In this document: positions 7,653 to 15,982 of the stretch, one piece after another
Layout: each line of letters begins with the position of its first letter
How positions within the stretch are numbered: the stretch's first letter is position 1
Assembly (NCBI GenBank): GCA_047629355.1
Contig: JBLHWU010000043.1
Coordinates: 1-34,267 of the forward strand
Origin: CAYUNA01 sp047629355
GTDB lineage: Bacteria > Bacteroidota > Bacteroidia > Chitinophagales > Saprospiraceae
Direction of reading: 5' to 3'
DNA length: 34,267 nt
Notes under the pieces: generated by a model
The model's input: only the letters and a program-made list of their open reading frames with translations
The model's database searches: none
Told to the model about the DNA's origin: nothing
Program-made: the position numbers and the translations under genes

Positions 7653-9989
7653 TTAAAAGGAATACTTCAACCTTACCGAAATATTCCGCCCCATCTCATC
7701 CGAGAAATAACGCAGACGATTGAGGTAGCTTCGGTAAGCCGTATTAAATAAATTTTGTACCGCCAAACCAATATTCAGCGGCTGATTGTTAATGTTAAAA
7801 CTGGTCGAAAAAGCGACATCAAATAGTGTATAACCATTCGGTGCTGCCGCAAAATCCTGACCTTCTGGCAAATGCGTTTGTTGTAAAACATTGCGCATTG
7901 TCATTTTTAAATTCGTCGTTTTTGCTGCTTGATTTTTTAAAAAAGCAGGAAACCAAGTCAAACTATGACTAAAGTTATCTGCTGGCATAAAAATCAAAAA
8001 CTCCTCCGTTTTTTTATCAATAGCTCGCAAAATAGACGCACCTGATTCTAATTCCCATTGTGGTGAAAACTGCCAATTCGCCGTCCAATCCAATCCTCGC
8101 AATTGCGCATCCGTTTGTTGATATTCAAAAGCTGGAAATGCACCCCGAATCGTCAAAACAGGCTGTGCTTGTGGTTGCAAATAAATGAAGTCATTGACCT
8201 CATTTTGATACAAAGCCAGGCTTGCCCGAAATCCTGTTTCGGAATGCTGATTTGGGATAGTTAAATCAAAGGCTAAATTGGTCGAAAATGCGCGTTCGGA
8301 AATCAAATTTACATTCCCCAATTCATAGGAAGCAGAACCATGATGCACACCGTCACTATACAATTCACTGACACTTGGCGCGCGCCAAGCAGTCCCGAAA
8401 TGCAGTTTGATGTTCAAGTATTTTGGCAACTTATAAATTGCGCCAAATGTACCTGATAGATTGTTGAAAGACAGCTGCTTGTCAATGATTTCGTTGCCTT
8501 GGTTTTTAATATTCATTTGTCGAATATCGTAGCGAAGTCCTGCCTCTAATTCTAACGGAAACGGATATTTTCGCCAGCGTTCTATCCAAAAAACACCGAA
8601 TGTTTGGGTGTCATAATTTGGAATTAAACCACCTCGGTCAGTCGTGTTTTTTTGCTGCATCAATTGCGCGCCAAAACTGCCCGAAAAATGCTGAATCGGC
8701 TTATGTTCCAAGGTCATATCCAATGTATGTGTCGTGATTTCAAACTCAATTTCCGGATTCTCCAAACCTTCAGGCAATGTCCCAAAAGACTTGTGTGCAT
8801 CAAATTCCTGACGGCGGTTAAATTGCCGTGCGTATTGCAGCGATAATTTTCCAAAATCAGGCATTGACCAAGCCGTTTTTGCTTTTAATAAATGGTGCGC
8901 TACTCGCTGCATCGGTCGCCCGATTTCATAAGTAAATTTACCATCATCAATTGGTCGTCCACGCCCAATTGCCGTTTGTAAATCGGTTGTGTTTCCAATA
9001 TGTGCGCCTTCAAAAATGCCCAAATCAGTTTGAAATAAGCTATAGAAAATTTCAGAATCAAATGCACCTTTTTTTAAGCCAACCGTTCCGGAAAAGTTCT
9101 GTTCTTTTACACCCGTATTTTCCAAAAAATAATCAGGTGTCTGTGTATTGCCACCTCTTTTAAACGTCCCTTGCAAGCGTCCACTTAGCGGCAGATTTCC
9201 TTTTAATTTTCCATCAATTGCCGCAGAAATAACGCCCGTTTGCCCGTTAGAAAAACCTGCTAAATTGACTTCTCCACCAATGCCTACCATGTCGCGCAAA
9301 GGCTTCGGTTTTATCAAAATTACACCACCAAGCGCATCCGCACCATAACGAACGCTATTTGCGCCCATCACAACCGTCATTTCACCTGCCAAATACGGGT
9401 CAATTTCCGGACCGTGGTCAAGTCCCCACTGTTGTCCTTCTTGTCGCACGCCGTCCGTTAAGAGGAGTACTCGATTGGAATGCAAGCCACGAATGACGGG
9501 TTTTGAAATCGACGAACCGGTATTTAACGTACTGACTCCTTGTAAGTTAGCCAAAGCATCGCCAAGCGTTTGTCCTTTCAAGGCATCTAATTTTAAACCG
9601 ATTAATTGTTGTTCAGACTGCGTAGAAACAGGCGAGAGAGATTGCGCCTTTACCACAATTTCATCCAAATCCAGTCCATGTCGCAAGCGAAAATCTACTT
9701 CGACATTTCCTTGAATAACGATTTCTTTAGCGACATGAGGGCAGCCAATGTGCCGACTTTCGACCGTATAATTCCCTTCACATAAGTTGTGAAAATGAAA
9801 TTTACCCGCATCATCGGTCGTGACTCCTTTGGCTGTTTCCTGAATAAAAACCTCGGCAAATGCGATAGGCTCTTTGGTATCAGCATCTAGAACCGTACCG
9901 CAGAGGGTTGCGTCGCATTTTTGACCAAAACTTAGAAAAGGAAACGCCGCCAAAAGCAGTAAGGAGAGTAAGTTCCTTAGTTGGTGCAT
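7653..9989 (-). CDS. TonB-dependent outer membrane receptor, ZnuD-like (putative metal uptake)
   Basis: The mature start is set at ATG 9989 because the signal peptide (HQLRNLLSLLLLAAFPFLSF) begins there; an upstream in-frame extension to 10052 adds an unlikely 21 residues. This gives 778 residues. After the signal comes a carboxypeptidase-regulatory-like beta domain with Cys residues (CDATLCGTVLDADTKEPIAF), then the plug (TLGDALANLQGV, SKPVIRGLHSNRVLLLTDGV, MGANSVRYGADALGG) and a 22-strand-type barrel ending in the aromatic terminus VRLKYSF. The plug text resembles ZnuD/zinc-type receptors. The His/Cys-rich small protein encoded upstream and the lipoprotein downstream support a metal role, by inference. 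No TonB or ABC components are nearby. Confidence 0.87.
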   Translation of the reverse strand: MHQLRNLLSLLLLAAFPFLSFGQKCDATLCGTVLDADTKEPIAFAEVFIQETAKGVTTDDAGKFHFHNLCEGNYTVESRHIGCPHVAKEIVIQGNVEVDFRLRHGLDLDEIVVKAQSLSPVSTQSEQQLIGLKLDALKGQTLGDALANLQGVSTLNTGSSISKPVIRGLHSNRVLLLTDGVRQEGQQWGLDHGPEIDPYLAGEMTVVMGANSVRYGADALGGVILIKPKPLRDMVGIGGEVNLAGFSNGQTGVISAAIDGKLKGNLPLSGRLQGTFKRGGNTQTPDYFLENTGVKEQNFSGTVGLKKGAFDSEIFYSLFQTDLGIFEGAHIGNTTDLQTAIGRGRPIDDGKFTYEIGRPMQRVAHHLLKAKTAWSMPDFGKLSLQYARQFNRRQEFDAHKSFGTLPEGLENPEIEFEITTHTLDMTLEHKPIQHFSGSFGAQLMQQKNTTDRGGLIPNYDTQTFGVFWIERWRKYPFPLELEAGLRYDIRQMNIKNQGNEIIDKQLSFNNLSGTFGAIYKLPKYLNIKLHFGTAWRAPSVSELYSDGVHHGSASYELGNVNLISERAFSTNLAFDLTIPNQHSETGFRASLALYQNEVNDFIYLQPQAQPVLTIRGAFPAFEYQQTDAQLRGLDWTANWQFSPQWELESGASILRAIDKKTEEFLIFMPADNFSHSLTWFPAFLKNQAAKTTNLKMTMRNVLQQTHLPEGQDFAAAPNGYTLFDVAFSTSFNINNQPLNIGLAVQNLFNTAYRSYLNRLRYFSDEMGRNISVRLKYSF

Positions 9990-10160
9990 TTTTTTTTTTG
10001 TAAAATAGTTTAGAGAGAAGAACCCTCGACTTTTAAGGGGGAGTACATCCAAGGTTTTGTGGAATCTTCAAATTAATGAACGAATCTCTTCCCTTTTAGG
10101 AAGTTGGGGGTTCTTGTCTCTAACCACCAGATTTTTTTTTGAAAAATAAAAAGGAAATGC

Positions 10161-10466
10161 TTAAACCGAAGGCGGCCCCCGCAATCGAATAGTGAGATTA
10201 GAAGAAGTGGAAAAATTATTTTCATATAAAAAAATCGCAACAAAGGGCTGCGGAATTATCTCTTTTACTTTAAAATGGGTAACTGTTTCTTCAGAAGGAG
10301 AAAAATTGAAAAAACAAAGCAAACAATCGTTGTGCAAATAATCTGCACTGTGAAAATGCACCTCATCGTTTGCTGCTGTACAGTGCAAATGCTCTTCGTG
10401 GTTGTGTCCCAACAAGTGATGCGCCTCTTTAAGTAGGACGGCGCCAAAAACCAAAAATGCCAGCAA
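10161..10466 (-). CDS. Small His/Cys-rich membrane-anchored protein, putative metal-linked
   Basis: The protein has about 101 residues. A hydrophobic N-terminus (LAFLVFGAVLL) is followed by a metal-ligand-rich segment: HHLLGHNHEEHLHC, HFHSADYLHNDCLLC. A second hydrophobic patch (FVAIFLYENNF) and a C-terminus ending RLRGPPS complete it. Similar short His-rich proteins ending in RGPP precede TonB metal receptors in Bacteroidota, from memory. The frame is open to 10523 but has no ATG; a TTG at 10466 is the only common start, so the true start is unsure. The gap to the receptor start is about 170 bp. It probably binds or senses Zn or Cu in the periplasm; this is inference. Confidence 0.65.
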   Translation of the reverse strand: MLAFLVFGAVLLKEAHHLLGHNHEEHLHCTAANDEVHFHSADYLHNDCLLCFFNFSPSEETVTHFKVKEIIPQPFVAIFLYENNFSTSSNLTIRLRGPPSV

Positions 10467-10648
10467 AAACGCAGCTATTGGTCGATATGTTGGTTGATAT
10501 TTAATGTATTTACTGTGGTTGTTTTAAAAAATGAGCTACTTGTTTTTACTAAGGGCGAATTTTTGAAAGATAGCCCAGATGGAGTAGGAACGTTTTGGAT
10601 GGTTAAAATGTTTATGTTTATGTTTATTTTTATTTTTATTTTTTGTTA

Positions 10649-10711
10649 TTCCGACCGAAGTGGAGGAATCTGGGGGCAACATTGCTTCAGATTCCTCCAC
10701 TTCGGTCGGAA
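10649..10711. repeat. Perfect 24-bp-stem palindrome (TTCCGACCGAAGTGGAGG type)
   Basis: A 24-bp arm starting TTCCGACCGAAGTGGAGG at 10649-10672 pairs perfectly with 10688-10711, with a 15-nt loop. It follows the end of the minus-strand dehydrogenase gene. No T-run follows on that strand, so it is a dispersed palindrome that may protect or end transcripts. Immediately left, 10606-10646 is a low-complexity GTTTAT/TTTTA run. Confidence 0.75.
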
Positions 10712-10740
10712 TGACAAAAAGAGGTTGGCATGACAAAAGA

Positions 10741-12147
10741 TTACTGTATCACCACTTTCTTAGTAATTGTCCCTTTTGCATTCGTCGCTTTTACATAATA
10801 ATTGCCTTTTGCTAATTTTTGAATCGGTAACTCCATTTGATTGTTGGTAATTTCAAAAGTCTCAACAGATTGACCATTATAAGCAATCAATTCCATTTTT
10901 TGACCAATAAAATTATCAGAAAATCTTGCAAAACAACCAACTGTTTGCGAAGCAGGATTAGGAAAAACGTTGATAAACTGTGTCGCATTTTCCTCATTGA
11001 CATTATCAATGATAAAGTCTAAATTTCGATATTCAATAATCCGATTCGGCCCGCTTCCTGGATAACTTCCCCCATTTGTAGCAAAAAACAAGGCTCCATT
11101 ATCCGGATTGATACATACGTCACGAATACGCCCATAGTCATCAAAATAATCTTCCTGACCAATGATTTCCGTCCCATCTGCATTGAATTCCATCACAGTC
11201 AAACGGTTGTATTGCCCGCCCAAACCACCTAAAACGGCCATCATCATTTTGCCTTCCCATTCTGGAATCGCAGGGTGATTGTAGTACTCAATGCCATTCA
11301 CCGCGATGCAGGGCGACCATTCTGCCAGCGGTTCGCGAACGTTGAAGGTGTTGCAAAAATTGATTTCAGAACTGGTATTGCATTCGCCTTGCACGTTGGG
11401 CCAGCCATAGTTGCGATTTTCTTCGATAAGGTTAAATTCATCAGATTGTTGCGCGCCGTGTTCGGAGGAATACAATTGTCCATTTGGTCCATACGCCAAA
11501 CCTTGTGCGTTTCGGTGACCATAAGAATAAATGTAACTATCTGCAATTGGATTATCGGCTGGAATTGAGCCGTCGAGGTTGATTCTTAGTAATTTTCCAT
11601 TCAACTCCTCCAAATTTTGCGAAAGGTCGCTATTTCCTCGGTCGCCAGTCGTCATCAAAATTTTTTCATCGGTAGAAATTAATAAACGCGACCCATTGTG
11701 AATACCGCCGCCATTAATATTGTCCAGTAAAATCAATTCATTACTCAATTCTGTTCCATCCCAATCAAAACTGACGAGCCGTTCTTTCGTACTAAAACCT
11801 TGACTGTAGTTATAAGCTAAATAAACTTTTGGGGTATTCTCAAAATCAGGATGTAAAGCCATCCCCAATAGCCCTGGCTCGCCTCCTGAATCGACTTGAC
11901 TTTGGATGTTCAAAACGGTTTCTGTATTGCCATTCTCAGGGTCAATACGGAGAACTTGACCACGACGTTCCGTTGCCCAAATGTGGTCGTCAGGTCCCCA
12001 AAGAATTTCCCACGGGACTTGTACGCCGATGGCCACTTCGCGTTCGGTAAGTGTCGTATTGCCAACGGTAATCGTCGTTTGGGCGGTTGTGATATTAATT
12101 GTAAAAAGGGTGGCTATCAAAAAAGCAAAGGAATATTTTTTTAGCAT
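10741..12147 (-). CDS. Secreted PQQ-dependent sugar dehydrogenase-like protein with T9SS sorting domain
   Basis: The protein has 468 residues. A signal peptide (about 1-23, ending TTAQ) is followed by a six-bladed beta-propeller of the soluble aldose/glucose dehydrogenase family (YliI/GdhB-like): VPWEILWGPDDHIWATER, GEPGLLGMALHPDF, NGSRLLISTDEKILMTTGDRG as parts of the pattern, YSYGHRNAQGLAYGPNGQLY, SEHGAQQSDEFNLI, NYGWPNV and DVCINPDNGALFFATNGG. Such enzymes oxidise sugars with PQQ as cofactor. The last 75 residues form a T9SS type A domain (VFPNPASQTV, KLAKGNYYVKA), so the protein is probably surface-attached or released. It is divergent from the Crp/Fnr gene with 167 bp between the starts. 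No PQQ synthesis genes are in the window. Confidence 0.88.
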   Translation of the reverse strand: MLKKYSFAFLIATLFTINITTAQTTITVGNTTLTEREVAIGVQVPWEILWGPDDHIWATERRGQVLRIDPENGNTETVLNIQSQVDSGGEPGLLGMALHPDFENTPKVYLAYNYSQGFSTKERLVSFDWDGTELSNELILLDNINGGGIHNGSRLLISTDEKILMTTGDRGNSDLSQNLEELNGKLLRINLDGSIPADNPIADSYIYSYGHRNAQGLAYGPNGQLYSSEHGAQQSDEFNLIEENRNYGWPNVQGECNTSSEINFCNTFNVREPLAEWSPCIAVNGIEYYNHPAIPEWEGKMMMAVLGGLGGQYNRLTVMEFNADGTEIIGQEDYFDDYGRIRDVCINPDNGALFFATNGGSYPGSGPNRIIEYRNLDFIIDNVNEENATQFINVFPNPASQTVGCFARFSDNFIGQKMELIAYNGQSVETFEITNNQMELPIQKLAKGNYYVKATNAKGTITKKVVIQ

Positions 12148-12314
12148 GGTTGTGTTTTTATTTGAAATAATTGATGCAAATTAGCGTTTTTTTTAAGGTT
12201 CCTTTTTTAGAAAAGCAAAAATGTCGGGGGAGTACAGAAAATGGACGGAGAATTCTTTTATCTTCACGTTTCTATCTGAGTAAGAAGTTTTTTTAAACAA
12301 AGTAGCTGAATTTT

Positions 12315-12917
12315 ATGATAAAAAGGGAACAAATACAAAACCTACTACAAAGCCAATTCCCTTTTCTCTTGCAAACTGACATCGAAATTCTTTTAAAAAT
12401 CGCCACCCTAAAATCCTACAAAAACAAACAAAGCATTCTCCGCGTTGGGCAAATTCCCAACATCATCGGCTTCATTTTCACCGGCATGATTCGGGGCTAT
12501 CATATTGACGGCGAAGGAGAGGAAAAAACCGTTTTTCTCCGTCCAACGCACACTTTTTTTAGCACACCCGAAACGATTCAAGGCATGCAACCATCTAAAT
12601 ATGCTTACGAAGCGATTGGCGAAGCAGTGGTTTTAGAATTCTCTTTTTCAGCATTTGAGCAATTGACGTTTACCAATTTAGCCATCGCCCGATTATTTAC
12701 AGAAGGGTTGAAAGAAACGGTGTTGACTCTCGTTTTTAGAGTAGAAATGCTGGCAGGAAAAACGCCTGAAGAACGCTATGACGCGCTGTTAAAACAATAT
12801 CCACAGTTTTTTCAAAAAGCTTATAATAAGTATATCGCGAACTATCTCGGAATCACTCCAAATTCATTGTCCAGAATAATAAAACGTAAGAAAGAAGGTA
12901 AGGGAAAAGACAAATAA
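12315..12917 (+). CDS. Crp/Fnr-family transcriptional regulator
   Basis: The protein has 200 residues. An N-terminal cyclic-nucleotide-binding-type beta barrel (about 25-125: QSILRVGQIPNIIGFIFTG, then MIRGYHI, then KTVFLRPTHTFFSTPET) is followed by a dimer helix (about 120-145) and a C-terminal helix-turn-helix (about 165-192: KYIANYLGITPNSLSRIIK). This short form is common in Bacteroidota and usually lacks the residues for cAMP binding; the ligand is unknown. It faces the sugar dehydrogenase gene across a 167-bp divergent region and may control it, by inference only. A partial family A repeat follows the stop. Confidence 0.88.
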   Translation: MIKREQIQNLLQSQFPFLLQTDIEILLKIATLKSYKNKQSILRVGQIPNIIGFIFTGMIRGYHIDGEGEEKTVFLRPTHTFFSTPETIQGMQPSKYAYEAIGEAVVLEFSFSAFEQLTFTNLAIARLFTEGLKETVLTLVFRVEMLAGKTPEERYDALLKQYPQFFQKAYNKYIANYLGITPNSLSRIIKRKKEGKGKDK

Positions 12918-12930
12918 TAGCCTACACCGT

Positions 12931-13022
12931 TGACTAGACTATTTTCCGTTTAAGAAATTTGAAAAATCATTCAATTAAAGGATTTCTAAAGGGTTTTTAA
13001 AATTCCTCAGACAAAAATATCA
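12931..13022. repeat. Fragment of family A palindromic repeat
   Basis: GACTATTTTCCGTTTAA at 12937-12953 is also found at 3730-3746 inside family A copy 1, and the flanking AT-rich palindrome is similar. The terminal repeats are missing. It lies just after the Crp/Fnr gene and could serve as its transcript end. Confidence 0.5.
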
Positions 13023-13145
13023 TTTATAAAATTGCGGAGTTTATTAATTGCTTTTTCCCTAAAAATTAACTTAAGTATATTTTTATCTAAAATTCTCTCC
13101 CTATATTTACGCATTATTTTTTTATTAGTAAAATTTAATTTGGTT

Positions 13146-14234
13146 ATGGAAGGTCATTTGTTTGGAATCCCTAATGTGGATGTTTATTTGGTTATGGGTA
13201 TTCTCATCTTTTTTGCATTAATAGAAGTAATCGCAGGTTATTTAAAGCGTAGCAAGAAAAAGAAAGGCGATTGGATTCAGGAATTAGGCGGTTTTTTAAT
13301 GCTATCTATCCCGATAAAAACGGTAATAGTTATTTCTTCGATTGCTTTGTGTCATTTCTTAATTCCTCAGTTCAATTTGGTTTTATACGGTTCAAGTTTA
13401 GCCTTGGTAACCATTGGCTACCTATTAGGCGATGATCTTATGCAATATTGGTATCATCGGTCTGCCCATGAGTATCAGTTTTTGTGGAAACTTCACCGAA
13501 CACATCACCAAGCAGAAGAATTAGGGTTTTTCGCTGCTTATCGGAATGCTGGTCTTTATTACGTTTTAATGCCGAATCTATGGCTCGGTGGTATTTTCGT
13601 TTTTTTGGGAGGTGCGAAAGCCGTTGCTTTGGGATTGATTGTAAAACAAGTCATTGTCATTGGGGCGCACAGTACCATTGCTTGGGATAAATTCTTCTAT
13701 AAACGTGAGTTTTTAAATCCAATTACTTGGGTTTTAGAACACGTTTTTGTCACTCCAGCCTTTCATTATGCCCATCATGGAAAAACGAAACGGGATGGTA
13801 TCAGTAACCCGAATGGCAATTTTGGAAATATGTTTTCTTTATGGGATCAGATGTTTGGAACAGCCACTTTTACGCGCCAATTTCCATTAGAATTAGGTTT
13901 GCAAAATGACCCGAAAGAACATTGGTCAGAAGCCTATTTTCATCCTTTTATCAAAGCAAAGAATCCAAATAGTGAATTGTCAAAAGGTTATGTCAAACAT
14001 GATACAACGACTAACGAGCCGGCAACCGTTCATTTAGAAAAAGGAAAAAAATACCTATATTGTGCCTGCGGAAGGAGTAAAAATCAACCATTTTGCGATA
14101 GCTCGCACCATGGTTCGAAAAAAACACCCGTGCTTTTTGAAGTCAAACGAACGGGCGAAGTGCGATTGTGTAATTGTAAAAAGACAAAAGCAAGTCCATT
14201 TTGCGATGATTCTCACTTAACGGTGAACGGTTAA
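13146..14234 (+). CDS. Sterol desaturase/fatty acid hydroxylase fused to two CDGSH iron-sulfur motifs
   Basis: The start is placed at ATG 13146 (362 residues); the in-frame TTG at 13032 would add an unlikely AT-rich extension. The first 250 residues are a membrane di-iron hydroxylase of the sterol desaturase superfamily, with hydrophobic segments and the His clusters HRSAH, HRTHH and HYAHH. The C-terminal 60 residues carry two CDGSH-type signatures: YCACGRSKNQPFCDSSH and LCNCKKTKASPFCDDSH, each fitting C-x-C-x2-[ST]-x3-P-x-C-D-x-x-H. This suggests that a 2Fe-2S electron donor is built into the oxygenase. The acyl-CoA ligase and aldehyde dehydrogenase genes follow on the same strand, consistent with lipid or alcohol oxidation. 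The substrate is unknown. Confidence 0.9.
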   Translation: MEGHLFGIPNVDVYLVMGILIFFALIEVIAGYLKRSKKKKGDWIQELGGFLMLSIPIKTVIVISSIALCHFLIPQFNLVLYGSSLALVTIGYLLGDDLMQYWYHRSAHEYQFLWKLHRTHHQAEELGFFAAYRNAGLYYVLMPNLWLGGIFVFLGGAKAVALGLIVKQVIVIGAHSTIAWDKFFYKREFLNPITWVLEHVFVTPAFHYAHHGKTKRDGISNPNGNFGNMFSLWDQMFGTATFTRQFPLELGLQNDPKEHWSEAYFHPFIKAKNPNSELSKGYVKHDTTTNEPATVHLEKGKKYLYCACGRSKNQPFCDSSHHGSKKTPVLFEVKRTGEVRLCNCKKTKASPFCDDSHLTVNG

Positions 14235-14302
14235 CGGCACCCGGAATGCGAAAAACTACTAAGATGCATTTTCAATCTTGTGCGTTCCGTCCACCGTTCA
14301 CC
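14222..14302. repeat. Inverted repeat with GGTGAACGG arms
   Basis: GGTGAACGG at 14222 and CCGTTCACC at 14294 pair perfectly, and GGAATGCG against CGTTCC extends the structure with mismatches. It overlaps the stop codon of the hydroxylase gene. Similar GGACGGTAAAC-like text occurs at 30723-30752 and a GTTGACGGTCAAC palindrome at 25570-25582, so this is a dispersed gap motif. Confidence 0.5.
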
Positions 14303-14330
14303 ATCTTCGTCCACTATCCAAAAATATTTT

Positions 14331-15878
14331 ATGTTAAACTTAGCCACTATTCTTGAAGATAGCGCGCGTCGCTACCCAACTAAAGACGCGTTCATTTTCA
14401 TGGACACGCACTTGAATTTTGCGCAAATCAATGGCGCCGCCAACCAAATTGCCAACGGATTGAAAGCAATTGGTATTGAAAAAGGTGATAAAGTTGCCTT
14501 GAATTGCTTGAATTTACCTTATTTCCCAATGGTCTATTTTGGTATTCTAAAAGTAGGTGCGACGATTGTCCCCTTAAGCGTTTTATTAAAAAGAGACGAG
14601 GTCGAATACCACTTAAATGACTCGGATGCGAAGGCTTGCTTTGCGTTTGTGGGCACACCGGATTTGCCGATGGCGCAGGAAAATTATGCAGGTTTTCAAA
14701 AGGCAGAAAATTGCGAACACTTCTTTGTTATTACACCAAAACCAACTGACCCATCACCGATTGAAGGCGTAAAAACGATGGGGATGCTAATGGCTGTACA
14801 ATCACCTGTTTGCGAAACCGTTCCAACAGGTGCTGATGATACCGCCGTCATTATCTATACTTCTGGAACGACTGGTAAGCCAAAAGGTGCGGAATTGACG
14901 CATTCCAATTTGATGTTGAATGCGATTGTGTCAAAGGATATTATCAATATTGCTAACGAGGATAAAATTTTGACGGTGTTGCCATTGTTTCACATTTTTG
15001 CGATGACAGTCCTAATGAATGCTGGGATTTATCGAGGTGCAACCAATGTTTTACTACCTCGTTTTGATGCCGAAGCGGTCTTAGGATTAATGCAAAAACA
15101 CGAAATAACGATTTTTGCAGGCGTCCCAACGATGTATTGGGGCTTGTTGAATTATGAAAATAAGACTTTTGATTTAGAGGCGATTTCCGCAAAATTAAGA
15201 ACTTGTGCATCAGGAGGTGCAGCTTTGCCAGTGAAGGTTTTAGAAGATTTTGAAGCAAAATTTAAAGTCCCAATTTTAGAAGGCTACGGCATGTCGGAAG
15301 GTTCGCCAGTGGTCACTTTTAATCATATTGAAACGGGGCGAAAACCCGGTAGTGTGGGCACGCCAGCTTGGGGTGTAGAAGTGAAATTGGTCGATGATAA
15401 TGATAATGAAGTTCCACAAGGTGAAAAAGGGGAACTCGTTTATCGCGGTCACAACGTTATGAAAGGTTATTATCAACGTCCAGAGGTGAACAAGGAAGTT
15501 TTGCGTGGCGGTTGGCTACATTCAGGGGATGTGGCGATTAAAGACGAAGATGGTTTTTACTTCATTGTTGACCGAACCAAAGACATGATTATTCGCGGTG
15601 GTTTGAACGTTTATCCGCGAGAAGTAGAGGAGGTGATGATGAAGCATGAAGCCGTTTCTATGGTCGCAGTTATTGGGGTGAAAGACGAAAAAATGGGCGA
15701 AGAGATTAAAGCCTGCGTTGTTTTAAAAGAAGGAAAAAGCGTTTCGGAAAGCGATTTAAAACAATGGACAAAAGAGCACATTGCTGCTTACAAATATCCG
15801 CGTATTATCGAATTGATGGCTTCATTGCCGACGAGTGCGACGGGCAAGATTTTGAAAAAGGAACTTAGGACACAATGA
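14331..15878 (+). CDS. Long-chain acyl-CoA ligase (AMP-forming)
   Basis: Activates a carboxylic acid, probably a fatty acid, to its CoA thioester through an acyl-AMP. The start at ATG 14331 fits the family N-terminus (MLNLATILEDSARRYP); the 515-residue length is normal. ANL-superfamily motifs are in order: P-loop IIYTSGTTGKPKGAELTHSN (about 170-190), EGYGMSEGSPVV (about 315-327), GWLHSGDVA and DRTKDMIIRGGLNVYPREVE (about 400-430), and the C-terminal lysine motif SATGKILKKEL. It lies between the CDGSH-hydroxylase and the aldehyde dehydrogenase genes, all plus strand, with gaps of about 100 bp filled by repeats. Function in fatty acid activation is well supported; chain length is not. Confidence 0.93.
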   Translation: MLNLATILEDSARRYPTKDAFIFMDTHLNFAQINGAANQIANGLKAIGIEKGDKVALNCLNLPYFPMVYFGILKVGATIVPLSVLLKRDEVEYHLNDSDAKACFAFVGTPDLPMAQENYAGFQKAENCEHFFVITPKPTDPSPIEGVKTMGMLMAVQSPVCETVPTGADDTAVIIYTSGTTGKPKGAELTHSNLMLNAIVSKDIINIANEDKILTVLPLFHIFAMTVLMNAGIYRGATNVLLPRFDAEAVLGLMQKHEITIFAGVPTMYWGLLNYENKTFDLEAISAKLRTCASGGAALPVKVLEDFEAKFKVPILEGYGMSEGSPVVTFNHIETGRKPGSVGTPAWGVEVKLVDDNDNEVPQGEKGELVYRGHNVMKGYYQRPEVNKEVLRGGWLHSGDVAIKDEDGFYFIVDRTKDMIIRGGLNVYPREVEEVMMKHEAVSMVAVIGVKDEKMGEEIKACVVLKEGKSVSESDLKQWTKEHIAAYKYPRIIELMASLPTSATGKILKKELRTQ

Positions 15879-15885
15879 GCAATGT

Positions 15886-15961
15886 ACAATGTGCAATGTG
15901 AACCAAATATTTAAGATGTGTAAAAATGTGCAATTTGTAGTAATTGCTCATTGCACATTGT
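15886..15961. repeat. Inverted repeat with ACAATGTGCAATG arms
   Basis: ACAATGTGCAATG at 15886-15898 is the exact complement of CATTGCACATTGT at 15949-15961. Further AATGAGCAATGTACAATG-like units surround the left arm. It fills the gap between the ligase and the aldehyde dehydrogenase and may affect read-through. Confidence 0.65.
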
Positions 15962-15982
15962 TAATTCTTAATTTAAAAAAAA

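Noticed and set aside
10265..10447. Alternative frame over the His-rich gene starting with ATG
   Set aside because: The overlapping longer frame has the membrane segment, ordered His/Cys motifs and RGPP end; this one shows no such pattern.
10606..10646. GTTTAT/TTTTA run considered as a replication or att site
   Set aside because: It is plain low-complexity sequence beside a dispersed palindrome, with no initiator boxes or integrase.
13032..13145. N-terminal extension of the hydroxylase from TTG 13032
   Set aside because: The region is AT-rich leader next to a repeat fragment, and the ATG at 13146 gives the normal family start.
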